Shown here: one piece after another, positions 1 through 6,888 of the stretch | Position numbering within the stretch: the stretch's first letter is position 1 | Layout of the letters: every line of letters begins with the position of its first letter | Source: Alkalihalobacillus deserti | Lineage (GTDB): Bacteria; Bacillota; Bacilli; Bacillales; Bacillaceae_D | Assembly (NCBI RefSeq): GCF_020734105.1 | Contig: NZ_JAJAFR010000006.1 | Coordinates: forward strand, 62,001 to 126,000 | Direction: 5' to 3' | Length of the DNA: 64,000 bases | Translations under genes and position numbers: made by a program | Notes under the pieces: model-generated | The model's input: only the letters and a program-made list of their open reading frames with translations | What the model was told of the DNA's origin: nothing | Databases searched by the model: none

Positions 1-60
1 AATGTTAAATTGATGAAGACCTATGATACACTGTAGAAAAAAGTTAGGGGGACTCTTAGT

Positions 61-642
61 ATGGTAGCAAAACGTCAACAAGACATTGGGAAATATTCAT
101 ATGCGGATTATTTGCAGTGGACTGAGGGAGAACAGATTGAGTTAATGGATGGAATTCCTTATGCGATGACTCCAGCACCATCCCGTGAACATCAGCGTTT
201 AGTATTAGAGCTAGGAAGACAATTTGCTAATTTTCTTAAGGGACACGATTGTGATGTTTATGTGGCTCCATTTGACGTAAGGCTGACCGAGACTGTTTCA
301 CCTAACGATGAGGACATTAAAACGGTTATTCAACCAGATTTGAGTGTGATCTGTGATCAGAAAAAGTTGGATGAGCGCGGTTGTTTGGGAGCGCCTGATT
401 TGATTATTGAGGTGATTTCCCCTTCGACCGCTGCACATGATTATATCCGTAAATATCAGCTGTATGAAAAGTATGCGGTAAAAGAGTACTGGCTCGTGCA
501 CCCGTTTGATCAAATAGTGACAGTCTTTTTGCTCGGAGAGGGCGGATTTGGCAAGCCTACTTACTATGATAAGGAACGCTCTGTTGCGGTGGCAACGTTG
601 CCTGGTTTTACAATAGAAGTTGATTCTTTATTCGATAACTGA
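61..642 (+). CDS. Uma2 family endonuclease-like protein
   Basis: 193 aa. The pattern QPDLSVI, then GAPDLIIEVISPST, then KYAVKEYWLV is typical of the Uma2 (formerly DUF820) family, which has a PD-(D/E)XK nuclease fold; the Asp in QPDLS and the Glu in IIEVIS are the expected metal-binding positions. The length is usual for the family. The start follows a good RBS (AGTTAGGGGGA) about 9 bases upstream. Uma2 proteins are common in multicopy accessory regions and their biological role is not established. The gene appears intact, stands alone, and is followed by a stretch of decayed sequence. Family confidence is high; function is unknown. Confidence 0.85.
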   Translation: MVAKRQQDIGKYSYADYLQWTEGEQIELMDGIPYAMTPAPSREHQRLVLELGRQFANFLKGHDCDVYVAPFDVRLTETVSPNDEDIKTVIQPDLSVICDQKKLDERGCLGAPDLIIEVISPSTAAHDYIRKYQLYEKYAVKEYWLVHPFDQIVTVFLLGEGGFGKPTYYDKERSVAVATLPGFTIEVDSLFDN

Positions 643-1022
643 TGAAAAAGAGGCGCCGCCACCTCTCCTACATATTCTGCTACAACTTCTTCCTCTTCAC
701 CGACTTCATCTAAACGTTCGTAGGCTTCGGTGCCTGTCACTCTCCGAAGATTGTTAAATTTTGTCGATAGATTAGAAGAATAATAGAAAATACACTTGAA
801 GCGTGCACAGAGAAGCCAAGAAGGTTGCTCTATTTCTTTTCAGCGCAAAATAGCGGAAGTTATCCTTGTCTGATAACAAAATCCACCTAAAAACGGTACA
901 TATGTTATAAGTTTGAGCATACGTTTGTTCAAAGAGCAATAGATGTTCAACGAATTCCGAATTGGGTGGCACCACAAGTGGACAAAAACGTTGATTTTTC
1001 CACCTGTAGTGTCACTGACAGA
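643..1022. other. Decayed intergenic region without intact gene
   Basis: No intact gene is seen. The minus strand of about 643-740 reads as an acidic fragment (TGTEAYERLDEVGEEEEVV) that resembles a protein C-terminus and may be a relic. Positions 735-850 form the first copy of a repeat that recurs at 2459-2564. The rest has short broken frames only. Confidence 0.4.
735..850 (+). repeat. Direct repeat copy 1, relic of a nuclease/transposase tail
   Basis: About 116 bp, similar along its whole length to 2459-2564 (shared blocks GCGTGCAC, AGAAGGTTGCTCT and AGCGCAAAA). Translated in the matching frame, this copy starts VTLRRLLNFVDR and soon meets a stop, while the second copy reads VTPRRLLDFVDR and stays open. 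Both therefore look like pieces of the same coding sequence. The two copies flank the two-gene cassette at 1371-2460. Confidence 0.6.
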
Positions 1023-1058
1023 AAGAGCTATCGCAATCAATCGCGGTAGCTCTTTTTT
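1023..1058 (+). terminator. Rho-independent terminator
   Basis: The stem AAGAGCTATCGC / GCGGTAGCTCTT is followed by a run of T. It lies upstream of the promoter of the 1371-2460 cassette and insulates it from the left side. Confidence 0.75.
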
Positions 1059-1130
1059 CATACTCCTTAGATTATGTCGATAGTTAGAATTCTATAATCA
1101 AATTGGTGTCAAGTGATTTGTCAATGTATT

Positions 1131-1159
1131 TCTGATAATTACTCGAATCATGCTATAAT
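1131..1159 (+). promoter_or_regulatory. Candidate extended -10 promoter for the HEPN cassette
   Basis: TGCTATAAT at 1151-1159 is an extended -10 with the consensus hexamer TATAAT; the -35 (TCTGAT) is poor. Downstream at 1172 a GGGGGAGGGG RBS precedes a 12-codon TTG-started reading frame (MELIIETLLLTI) at 1187, possibly a leader peptide or relic, and then about 150 bases of leader before the 1371 gene. Confidence 0.45.
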
Positions 1160-1370
1160 TAAAGAAACAAACGGGGGAGGGGTTTTTGGAGTTGATTATA
1201 GAAACGCTTCTTCTCACAATTTAATGTAGAAAATGGCAAAGATAAGTTAAATAAATAGTTATTAAAAGTAATCGACTTTACGACAGAAAATGAAACATCT
1301 ATAACTTGAGAAAGTTCCTGTCAAGAAAAGGCTATAAGTGGATTAAAATGAAAAAGGGAAGTGTATATCA

Positions 1371-1925
1371 ATGAGTTTGAAGGATTTAGAAGAGTTCTTA
1401 AATGATGATAATAATGAAGGTAATAATTTTGATTGGGAGAAAGAGAAGACTGATTGGTTAACGGCAGTTGATGATTTTTATCGTAACATTACCGAATGGT
1501 TGAAGCCAATTACTGAAAGGGATAACTCGAATTTAAAGATTACTTTGGATACATTAGTCATTAATGAAGAGGACATCGGAGAATATGAAGTTAAAAAGAT
1601 GAATATTTCCCTTAAAGGAAAGAGGGTGGTTCTTGAACCAATCGGAACGATGTTAATCGGTGCTAGAGGACGAATTGATATGAAAGGCACATATGGTACA
1701 GTTCGGTTTGTGTTAGTCGATAAGCGTTTAAATAAACCGAATGTAACTGTTCGTGTAGTAGATTCTACAGGTGAAAAAGCGCTGAATGAGACCAATAAAT
1801 CAACCTCTTCTCTTCCTAATGATTTTGGATGGAAAATCATTACGCCTCCGCCGAATGTTCAATATATTCCGTTAAATGAAGAAACGTTTACGCAATCTTT
1901 ATTATCGGTAATTAGAAATGTCTAA
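1371..1925 (+). CDS. Hypothetical protein, first gene of HEPN cassette
   Basis: 184 aa with no family I recognise. The N-terminal third is acidic and probably helical (LEEFLNDDNNEGNNFDWEKEKTDWLTAVDDFY). The centre looks like beta strands (ISLKGKRVVLEPIGTMLIGARGRIDMK), followed by a polar, proline-containing tail. No signal peptide or membrane segment is seen. The start has an RBS (AAGGGAAGTG) 8-10 bases upstream. Its end overlaps the next gene by 8 bases, so the two are translationally coupled and probably work together. It could be the antidote, sensor or substrate-recognition partner of the HEPN-like product; this is inferred from gene order alone. Confidence 0.6.
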   Translation: MSLKDLEEFLNDDNNEGNNFDWEKEKTDWLTAVDDFYRNITEWLKPITERDNSNLKITLDTLVINEEDIGEYEVKKMNISLKGKRVVLEPIGTMLIGARGRIDMKGTYGTVRFVLVDKRLNKPNVTVRVVDSTGEKALNETNKSTSSLPNDFGWKIITPPPNVQYIPLNEETFTQSLLSVIRNV

Positions 1926-2460
1926 TCAAAGCTACCGATTCTCTGGAGAAAATCAAAATGTCGAGGATCTTGCTCGTTGGTTTCAACTCAATACAGAATC
2001 TATACAATTGTATAGAAAACAAGTATTAAATGAAGAAATAATACCTGAACAGTTTGTTGGTATGTCGCGTCAAGAAGTGCAAGAGTATTTTTTAGCTTTA
2101 CTTAGGGAGGTTGAATTATCATTTTGTCTTAGTATGATCGCAGCAATAGAAGCTCGTTTTAGAATGGATTATTTGATAAGAGCTACTGAAAGGTTAAAAG
2201 ATGATCTAAGTCGTGACTTCCGTGACATGTATAAGGAAAAAGCAGCTAATATTAGCTTGGAAGAAATGATATTAGAAAATTGGAAGATGAGATATCCTAA
2301 CTTTAAAGGCTACATTAGTGACTATATTGGAGCATTAAAATATCGTCATTGGTTAGCGCACGGAAGGTATTGGAATCCAAAGTTAGGAAAAAAATATGAT
2401 GCCACAAGTGTCTATTTAATTTGTAAAAATATAATAAATGAATTGCCGCTTTCTATCTAG
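1918..2460 (+). CDS. HEPN-domain-like protein (Rx4H motif)
   Basis: 180 aa, largely helical. Near the C-terminus the stretch ALKYRHWLAHGRYW contains R-H-W-L-A-H, the Rx4H form of the catalytic motif of HEPN ribonucleases, placed at the start of a late helix as in that fold. An upstream helix (EVELSFCLSMIAAIEARFRMDYLIRA) fits the paired helices of a HEPN bundle. HEPN proteins are RNases in toxin-antitoxin, abortive-infection and CRISPR effectors, and are usually encoded beside a partner. Here the partner is the overlapping 1371 gene. The stop codon lies at the edge of the second direct repeat. The HEPN assignment rests on the motif and helical content; RNase activity is inferred. Confidence 0.6.
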   Translation: MSNQSYRFSGENQNVEDLARWFQLNTESIQLYRKQVLNEEIIPEQFVGMSRQEVQEYFLALLREVELSFCLSMIAAIEARFRMDYLIRATERLKDDLSRDFRDMYKEKAANISLEEMILENWKMRYPNFKGYISDYIGALKYRHWLAHGRYWNPKLGKKYDATSVYLICKNIINELPLSI

Positions 2461-2564
2461 TCACTCCTCGAAGATTATTAGATTTTGTTGATAGATTTAT
2501 AGAAATACAATTTAGCGTGCACGGAGAAGACAAGAAGGTTGCTCTTTTTCTTTTTAGCGCAAAA
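2459..2564 (+). repeat. Direct repeat copy 2
   Basis: About 105 bp, diverged from but clearly similar to 735-850, beginning at the stop codon of the HEPN gene. It forms the 5' part of the Rpn-like pseudogene that continues to 2768. The same sequence thus lies on both sides of the HEPN cassette. Confidence 0.6.
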
Positions 2565-2768
2565 AAAATCCAATCTTATTTACGTCTCTCTCAAACTGAA
2601 GAACTGAAACTACAAGCAGAAATCAAACAAATGTCGAAAGAAGAGGAGAGTTAAATTATGGAAAGTGGCTCTTGGGAACGCAGAGGAATAGAAAAGGGAT
2701 TTGATATAGACGAAATTAAAGAGCTAACGAACTTGCCAATTACAGAAATTGAAAGGTGTAAAAAATAA
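2460..2768 (+). pseudogene. C-terminal remnant of Rpn/PD-(D/E)XK nuclease-transposase
   Basis: One frame stays open from 2460 and reads RRLLDFVDRFIEIQF, then IQSYLRLSQTEELKLQAEI, then KQMSKEEES, an in-frame TAA, and continues IMESGSWERRGIEKG and IDEIKELTNLPITEIE before a final stop. This layout (helical tail, SWE..G.EKG, then a short helix-turn-helix-like IxxxTxLPxxEIE) is what the C-termini of the Rpn family / PD-(D/E)XK nuclease family transposases look like. The N-terminal catalytic part is missing and the frame carries a nonsense codon, so it is dead. Confidence 0.6.
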
Positions 2769-2771
2769 AGT

Positions 2772-3014
2772 ATGAGCTCAAGTGCGCCACACTCCGCAAT
2801 AGAAAAAGCAAGTTCGATTGCTGTCTACGATGACACTCCATCTACCTATGTCCCGGCCTACCAAATCAACCTACCAAACGAACGCTTCGAAAAACTTCAA
2901 TTTTTGCCTTTAAAAATGAATGCCGGGAAACATCGACTCCAATAATCCCAGAAAAATACCCGTACTATTACGTTATGAATAGAAGTCTCCCTGTTGTAAT
3001 TTTAGTAATCAGCG
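2772..3014 (+). pseudogene. Frameshifted fragment of unknown protein
   Basis: From ATG 2772 the frame reads ...SSIAVYDDTPSTYVPAYQ, then INLPNERFEKLQF, and stops near 2945. A +1 shift near 2905 lets it continue as FAFKNECRETSTPIIPEKYP and YYYVMNRSLPVVILVISDE to just before 3015. The two halves join smoothly, suggesting a single gene broken by a frameshift. I do not recognise the family, and there is no convincing RBS. Confidence 0.3.
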
Positions 3015-3397
3015 ATGAAAATTCATGAATTAAATAACCGGATGCAAGGAAACACAGATGACGCAGTCAAATCGATGAGTGAAAGTAAAGAAGATGTAAA
3101 AGGCGGAATCGCTTTAATCGATGAAGTCGGGTCGTCTTTTGCTGATATTTTAAAGCAAATTGAACAAGTATCGATTCAAATTGAAGATATGACAGCCGTA
3201 TCAGAGGAAATGTCAGCAAGCACTGAAGAGGTGACGGCATCTGTGGATGAAGTGGCGAATACGGCAAAATCGTCTTCCGGTCATTCACAGCAAGTAGCTG
3301 CCGCTTCAGAAGAACAACTAGCTGCATTGAAGAAGTTAGCATCTTTGCTTCTCATTTAGCTGAACGAGCCGACGAGTTGAAACTGCTTGTCAACTAA
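3015..3397 (+). pseudogene. Methyl-accepting chemotaxis protein, C-terminal remnant
   Basis: The sequence ISIQIEDMTAVSEEMSAS-TEEVTASVDEVA and SSGHSQQVAAASEEQLA is the C-terminal adaptation helix of a chemoreceptor; E and Q pairs fit methylation sites. The conserved hairpin tip that binds CheA/CheW is missing. The original frame stops at 3359, but a shift near 3340 restores the typical ending SHLAERADELKLLVN up to a stop at 3397. There is no sensor domain, membrane segment or RBS. It is a truncated, frameshifted relic. Confidence 0.7.
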
Positions 3398-3459
3398 TTT
3401 AAAGTATAGTGAGTGAAAAAATCATAAATAATAGCTTGAAAGAAGGACTCGTTTATGAG

Positions 3460-3633
3460 GAGGCCGCTGAAAAGGTACGGTTTTCACCTTTTTTCAGTGG
3501 TCTTTAAGCAATGAGCGGAAACCGTTGCTTTGTCTTAAGCCAGCTATGAGTGGGTTTCTCATAGCTGGCGCGCAACGTGTGGAGCCATTGCTGCTTCCTC
3601 GAATCTGCTACAAGGAACTTTTTCAGTGGCCTC
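3460..3633. mobile_element. MITE-like element, 174 bp, copy A1, with 9-bp target duplication
   Basis: The element has imperfect terminal inverted repeats (GAGGCCGCTGAAAA and TTTTTCAGTGGCCTC) and is flanked on both sides by the same 9 bases, GTTTATGAG (3451-3459 and 3634-3642), the mark of transposition. Inside lies the shared core AATGAGCGGAAACCGTTGC, then CTTAAG, then a perfect hairpin GCTATGAG / CTCATAGC, then GCGCGCAACGTGTGGAGCC. It encodes no protein. It is nearly identical to 11705-11878, which has its own different 9-bp duplication. Confidence 0.85.
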
Positions 3634-3700
3634 GTTTATGAGCCCCTCTTTCTTTCTCTTTTTCATTGGTTTTTATGGTGAGTTTTATCCAAAATCAATA

Positions 3701-3731
3701 AAAAGAGGTGACGCCCTGCGTCACCTCTTTT
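3701..3731. terminator. Bidirectional Rho-independent terminator
   Basis: The perfect hairpin AAAAGAGGTGACG / CGTCACCTCTTTT ends at the stop codon of the lipoprotein gene on the minus strand. A/T runs on both sides make it usable in both directions. Confidence 0.85.
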
Positions 3732-4636
3732 CAATATTCCTCTGTATCCTCTTCTTCACCGACTACGTCAAATTCAGACAAGCTCAAGTCAAACTCTTCC
3801 GCTTGGTCAACAATTGTTGCTGGAACTTCAATTTTAGTAAAATCATTGAAATCACTGAACGTCGCATGTGTACGTGTCTGAATCGTAACCGATTCGCCTT
3901 CGGTTGTTAGCTCAAACGCAATCGTCATATCCATTTTTGTTTGTAGAAATGTATCTTTTTCAATATGAAGGGTGTAATTTAATTCTTTTATATCTGACAT
4001 GAGCATAAGTTGATCAATGTCTCCCGCCATGTCATCGTGAACAAGGCGGTTGAGTTCTTGGGCGAATGTTTGAAGTGAATCGGCTGCGCCTTCGACTGTA
4101 ATGATGTAATGGTCGTTATCCTCTGTGTGGCTTAAGTTTTCTGTGTTTTTAAGAAGCAAGGCCAATTGCTCATCTGTACCAAATTGAGATGTTTCCAATT
4201 CGCGTAATTGCTGTGCTAGATCATCTGGATAGGTGAACCATGTATCTTCCATTGGGTCTTTATAATATACGGCATCTTCGACCATGTAAAATTCCATTTC
4301 TGTTTTGCCGACTTCAGGTAGTTCCATCGCCATTTTTTGATACATGTTAAAAGGTTCTTGCGTCATTTCCATATAAACGGATATGTTGGTTGAGTAGCTT
4401 TCTTGATCTGGTAACGCCATGTCTTGGGTCATGTTCAATTCTGTTGATAGGCTTTGAACGTTTTCCATGGCTTCCATTGACTTTTGTAAGATCTCTTCAA
4501 CAGTCAAGTCTCTTGGTACTTCCTCCGTTGTTTCTTTTTCTGAAGGGTCTGTAGATTCTACTGATGTCGTTTCACTGCAGGCTGCTAAAATAGTAAAGCA
4601 GCAAAGAATAACGAACCAGTGTTTTAAATTCCTCAT
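3731..4636 (-). CDS. Lipoprotein, DUF6612-like
   Basis: 301 aa. The N-terminus is a lipoprotein signal peptide: MRNLKHW, a hydrophobic stretch, and the lipobox LAAC with Cys near residue 20. A Ser/Thr/Glu-rich linker follows, then a domain with repeated strands (VQSLSTELNMTQDMALP, MYQKMAMELPEVGKTEMEFY, YHYIITVEGAADSLQTF-like) characteristic of the DUF6612/LolA-like lipoproteins of Bacillales. The tail is very acidic (DVVGEEEDTEEY). The start at 4636 has a GGGGGATC RBS 7 bases upstream. It should be exported, lipidated by Lgt (encoded at 53221) and anchored on the outer membrane leaflet. Function is unknown. Confidence 0.75.
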   Translation of the reverse strand: MRNLKHWFVILCCFTILAACSETTSVESTDPSEKETTEEVPRDLTVEEILQKSMEAMENVQSLSTELNMTQDMALPDQESYSTNISVYMEMTQEPFNMYQKMAMELPEVGKTEMEFYMVEDAVYYKDPMEDTWFTYPDDLAQQLRELETSQFGTDEQLALLLKNTENLSHTEDNDHYIITVEGAADSLQTFAQELNRLVHDDMAGDIDQLMLMSDIKELNYTLHIEKDTFLQTKMDMTIAFELTTEGESVTIQTRTHATFSDFNDFTKIEVPATIVDQAEEFDLSLSEFDVVGEEEDTEEY

Positions 4637-5189
4637 GCATGATCCCCCTTGTTTTTTTTACACAACACCTCCAAATTTTATCAAAGTTTTACTTATTTAT
4701 ATAGAGACAAAAGGTTTAAATGGAAAGAGGATGATTCATTTACAATGCTTTGATCGAATGTTCACAATATATAGGGTGTCTTTTTTGATGTATGTACTAT
4801 ATTTTGTGTCATTTACGATCAAGCATGTTTTGAATCATCCTATTATATAAAAGAGCGAAGGGCAAAGTCTCAAAGAAGTGAGCTGCTTCGACACTTTTCA
4901 ACCCTAGTGAACGCGAAGTAATGGGGCTATGTAGGAGTAGTCGCAATCATCTAGGGAAATGAGGTATAAGGTCGGATCTATTTCTAATGGTTTATGTCGT
5001 TCCTTGTTAGTATTTACCATTATCTGACTCTATTGTAATAGTATAAAAGGATGAGGACAATGGATCTTGATAGATTATTACACATAACATTTTTAAAAAC
5101 GTTAAAACTATCTTTCGTGACAAATGTAAGCGTAATCAATTGAAGTCAAGATCTGTTGAATTTTGGCGAGTTGTCAGACGTTTAAAGGT
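4637..5189. other. Intergenic region, no gene recognised
   Basis: About 550 bases between divergent genes. The left part is the upstream region of the lipoprotein gene and the right end the cold-shock promoter. I see no convincing coding frame or RNA gene. Confidence 0.4.
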
Positions 5190-5219
5190 TTGACATCGGT
5201 CTGAGAGCGCTGTTATAGT
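5190..5219 (+). promoter_or_regulatory. SigA-type promoter of cold-shock gene
   Basis: TTGACA (5190-5195) and TATAGT (5214-5219) are 18 bases apart, about 55 bases before the start codon. This leaves a short leader of roughly 45 bases. Confidence 0.65.
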
Positions 5220-5272
5220 TAAAGTGTGGAAAAGATCCACAAGTATTTTAGTTACGAAGGGAATGTGAAAAG

Positions 5273-5470
5273 ATGCAAGGTAAAGTAAAATGGTTTAACG
5301 CAGAAAAAGGTTTTGGTTTCATTGAGCGCGAAGATGGGGACGATGTATTCGTACATTTCTCAGCTATCAACTCAGACGGGTTCAAGTCTTTAGACGAAGG
5401 TCAAGACGTTGAATTTGAAATCGTTGAAGGTGCTCGTGGTCCACAAGCTGCGAACGTAGTTAAGCTTTAA
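5273..5470 (+). CDS. Cold-shock protein (CspA/CspB family)
   Basis: 65 aa, the full length of a single cold-shock domain. The RNA-binding motifs RNP1 (KGFGFIE) and RNP2 (VFVHF) are intact, with the aromatic residues that stack on single-stranded nucleic acid. It should act in the cytoplasm as an RNA chaperone at low temperature or in stationary phase. RBS GAAGGGAA lies 11-15 bases upstream. The gene is monocistronic, with its own SigA-type promoter and strong terminator. Which Bacillus paralogue (cspB, cspC or cspD) it matches cannot be decided by eye. Confidence 0.95.
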   Translation: MQGKVKWFNAEKGFGFIEREDGDDVFVHFSAINSDGFKSLDEGQDVEFEIVEGARGPQAANVVKL

Positions 5471-5512
5471 TTCACATTCCTGTTGGAAATGAATAATAGC
5501 TAAAAACGATAC

Positions 5513-5547
5513 GGCTCATTCTAGTGTTCTAGAATGAGCTTTTTTTA
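5513..5547 (+). terminator. Terminator of cold-shock gene
   Basis: Hairpin GCTCATTCTAG / CTAGAATGAGC followed by seven T. Confidence 0.85.
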
Positions 5548-5589
5548 ATATAATAGTTTACAACCTTCATATTTTTAATTGTTTTTCAT

Positions 5590-5616
5590 GTTTAAGAAGG
5601 ACTTAGTCTGGGGTAT
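5590..5616 (+). promoter_or_regulatory. Candidate SigB promoter of hpf
   Basis: GTTTAA (5590-5595), a 15-base spacer and GGGTAT (5611-5616) match the general-stress sigma-B consensus. They lie 36 bases before the hpf start codon. The B. subtilis orthologue yvyD/hpf is known to be sigma-B controlled. Confidence 0.65.
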
Positions 5617-5651
5617 AGAGAAATAAGTACATAGAAAAGGAGGAGTTGTTC

Positions 5652-6212
5652 ATGAATTACAATATCCGTGGTGAGAACCTGGAAGTAACTCCAGCTTTAC
5701 GAGACTATGTGGAAAAGAAAGTCGGTAAGCTTGAGCGTTATTTTGATACGACACCAATTGCAGACGTCAATGTGCGTATGCAGGTTTTAAACAATCAGCA
5801 TATCATTGAAATCACGATTCCGATGCCTCAACTATTGCTACGAGGTGAAGACGTCCATATAGATATGTATGCGGCTATTGATAAAGTTGTAGAAAAATTA
5901 GAACGACAAATCCGCAAGCATAAAACAAAAGTGAATCGCAAGTTTCGTCAAGAGGGAAGCTTGAAATATATGTTTAAAAATGAGCTGGAGCCACTTGAAC
6001 TAGAAGATGAAGTCGCTGTGCCTGAGGATGAACTAGAAGTGGTTCGGAAAAAGCGCTTCAATTTAAAGCCAATGGATGCCGAGGAAGCAATTTTGCAAAT
6101 GGATATGCTTGGTCATAACTTCTTTGTCTTTTCAGATGCTGTAGACGGAGCGACAAGCGTTGTCTACAAGCGAAAAGATGGGAAATACGGGTTGATTGAG
6201 TCTGAGGCTTAA
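5652..6212 (+). CDS. hpf: Ribosome hibernation promoting factor, long form
   Basis: 186 aa from ATG 5652, which is preferred over an in-frame TTG six bases upstream because AAAGGAGGAG lies 7 bases before it. N-terminal domain (1-100): YNIRGENLEVTPALRDYVEKKVGKLERYF, the fold that sits in the 30S decoding channel. A basic linker follows. C-terminal domain (about 125-186): RFNLKPMDAEEAILQMDMLGHNFFVF...VVYKRKDGKYGLIE, which in long HPF dimerises two ribosomes into 100S particles. The length matches B. subtilis Hpf (YvyD). The candidate SigB promoter fits stress or stationary-phase expression. Here secA does not follow directly: an 18-kb signalling island lies between hpf and secA. Confidence 0.95.
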   Translation: MNYNIRGENLEVTPALRDYVEKKVGKLERYFDTTPIADVNVRMQVLNNQHIIEITIPMPQLLLRGEDVHIDMYAAIDKVVEKLERQIRKHKTKVNRKFRQEGSLKYMFKNELEPLELEDEVAVPEDELEVVRKKRFNLKPMDAEEAILQMDMLGHNFFVFSDAVDGATSVVYKRKDGKYGLIESEA

Positions 6213-6232
6213 GTTTAAATTAGGAAGAGAGT

Positions 6233-6269
6233 AAGAGAGTGCGGAGATTCCGCACTCTCTTATTTTTTT
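6233..6269 (+). terminator. Terminator of hpf
   Basis: Hairpin AAGAGAGTGCGGA / TCCGCACTCTCTT followed by ATTTTTTT. Confidence 0.85.
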
Positions 6270-6655
6270 GTTAGTTGCAAGTACTAAGGTGAAACTAACA
6301 GGTGCGATTGAGTGGAGAAAGCTATAGTGAATAGAGCAGATAGATTAACGGCAAAAAGAGCCATTGGCCCTATGCCGTTTTAGTCTTCTAGAACTAACGT
6401 TATTCACATAAATAACTGGATTAGTGGTATTAATACAATCGAGAACGTAATTGCTATACAAAGGAAGAAGAGGAGACGAAAATTTTATTGCAATTCACAC
6501 CTACAATTAATAGTTAATAACTTTTTTGTCTTTTTACCCCAAGCTGAGAAGTTCCATCGTAAATTGACCTTCATTCTAGTCGCGTGATGACAAACGTGTT
6601 AAAATATTTAGGGGATCTTATAACATCATGGACTTTCAAAAAAGAGACTAGTTTT
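6270..6655. other. Intergenic region before the first riboswitch
   Basis: About 390 bases with no convincing coding frame. It should contain the promoter of the riboswitch transcript, but I cannot place -35/-10 boxes with confidence. An inverted pair ACGGC / GCCGT lies near 6348-6382. Confidence 0.35.
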
Positions 6656-6740
6656 CACGATAATAGCAAACTTATCTAAAGATAAGGACGCAAAGCTACG
6701 GGCCTAAAGCAACTTCGCGATGGTAGCCGAGTTACCGAAC
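6656..6740 (+). promoter_or_regulatory. Cyclic-di-GMP-I (GEMM-I) riboswitch 1
   Basis: The conserved aptamer blocks occur in order: AGCAAAC, a short hairpin TTATC-TAAA-GATAA, GGACGCAAAGCTACGGGCCTA, a second hairpin, ATGGTAGCCGAGTTACCG. These are the sequences of the GEMM-I class that binds c-di-GMP. The aptamer is followed by a possible expression platform: hairpins GATGGC / GCCATC (about 6761-6786) and GAGATT / AATCTC (6803-6818), neither with a strong T run. The coding sequence starts 149 bases after the aptamer, so it should control the 6889-10703 operon. Whether the switch turns it on or off cannot be told. Confidence 0.9.
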
Positions 6741-6888
6741 GAAACGTATTAAGCTAAAGGATGGCTACTTTCTAGGTGCCATCTTACTTTATGTAGTTAA
6801 AAAGAGATTCCTTAATCTCACTACTAATTATCCGTGAAATAATGAATGGTTTACCTATAATTTGTTACAAATGGGAGTGAGATTCATT

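Noticed and set aside
772..1061. Two minus-strand ORFs of 67 and 73 codons
   Set aside because: They overlap the decayed repeat and a terminator, have no RBS and no recognisable domain.
6270..6655. Possible extra small gene before riboswitch 1
   Set aside because: No frame longer than a few dozen codons with an RBS is present.
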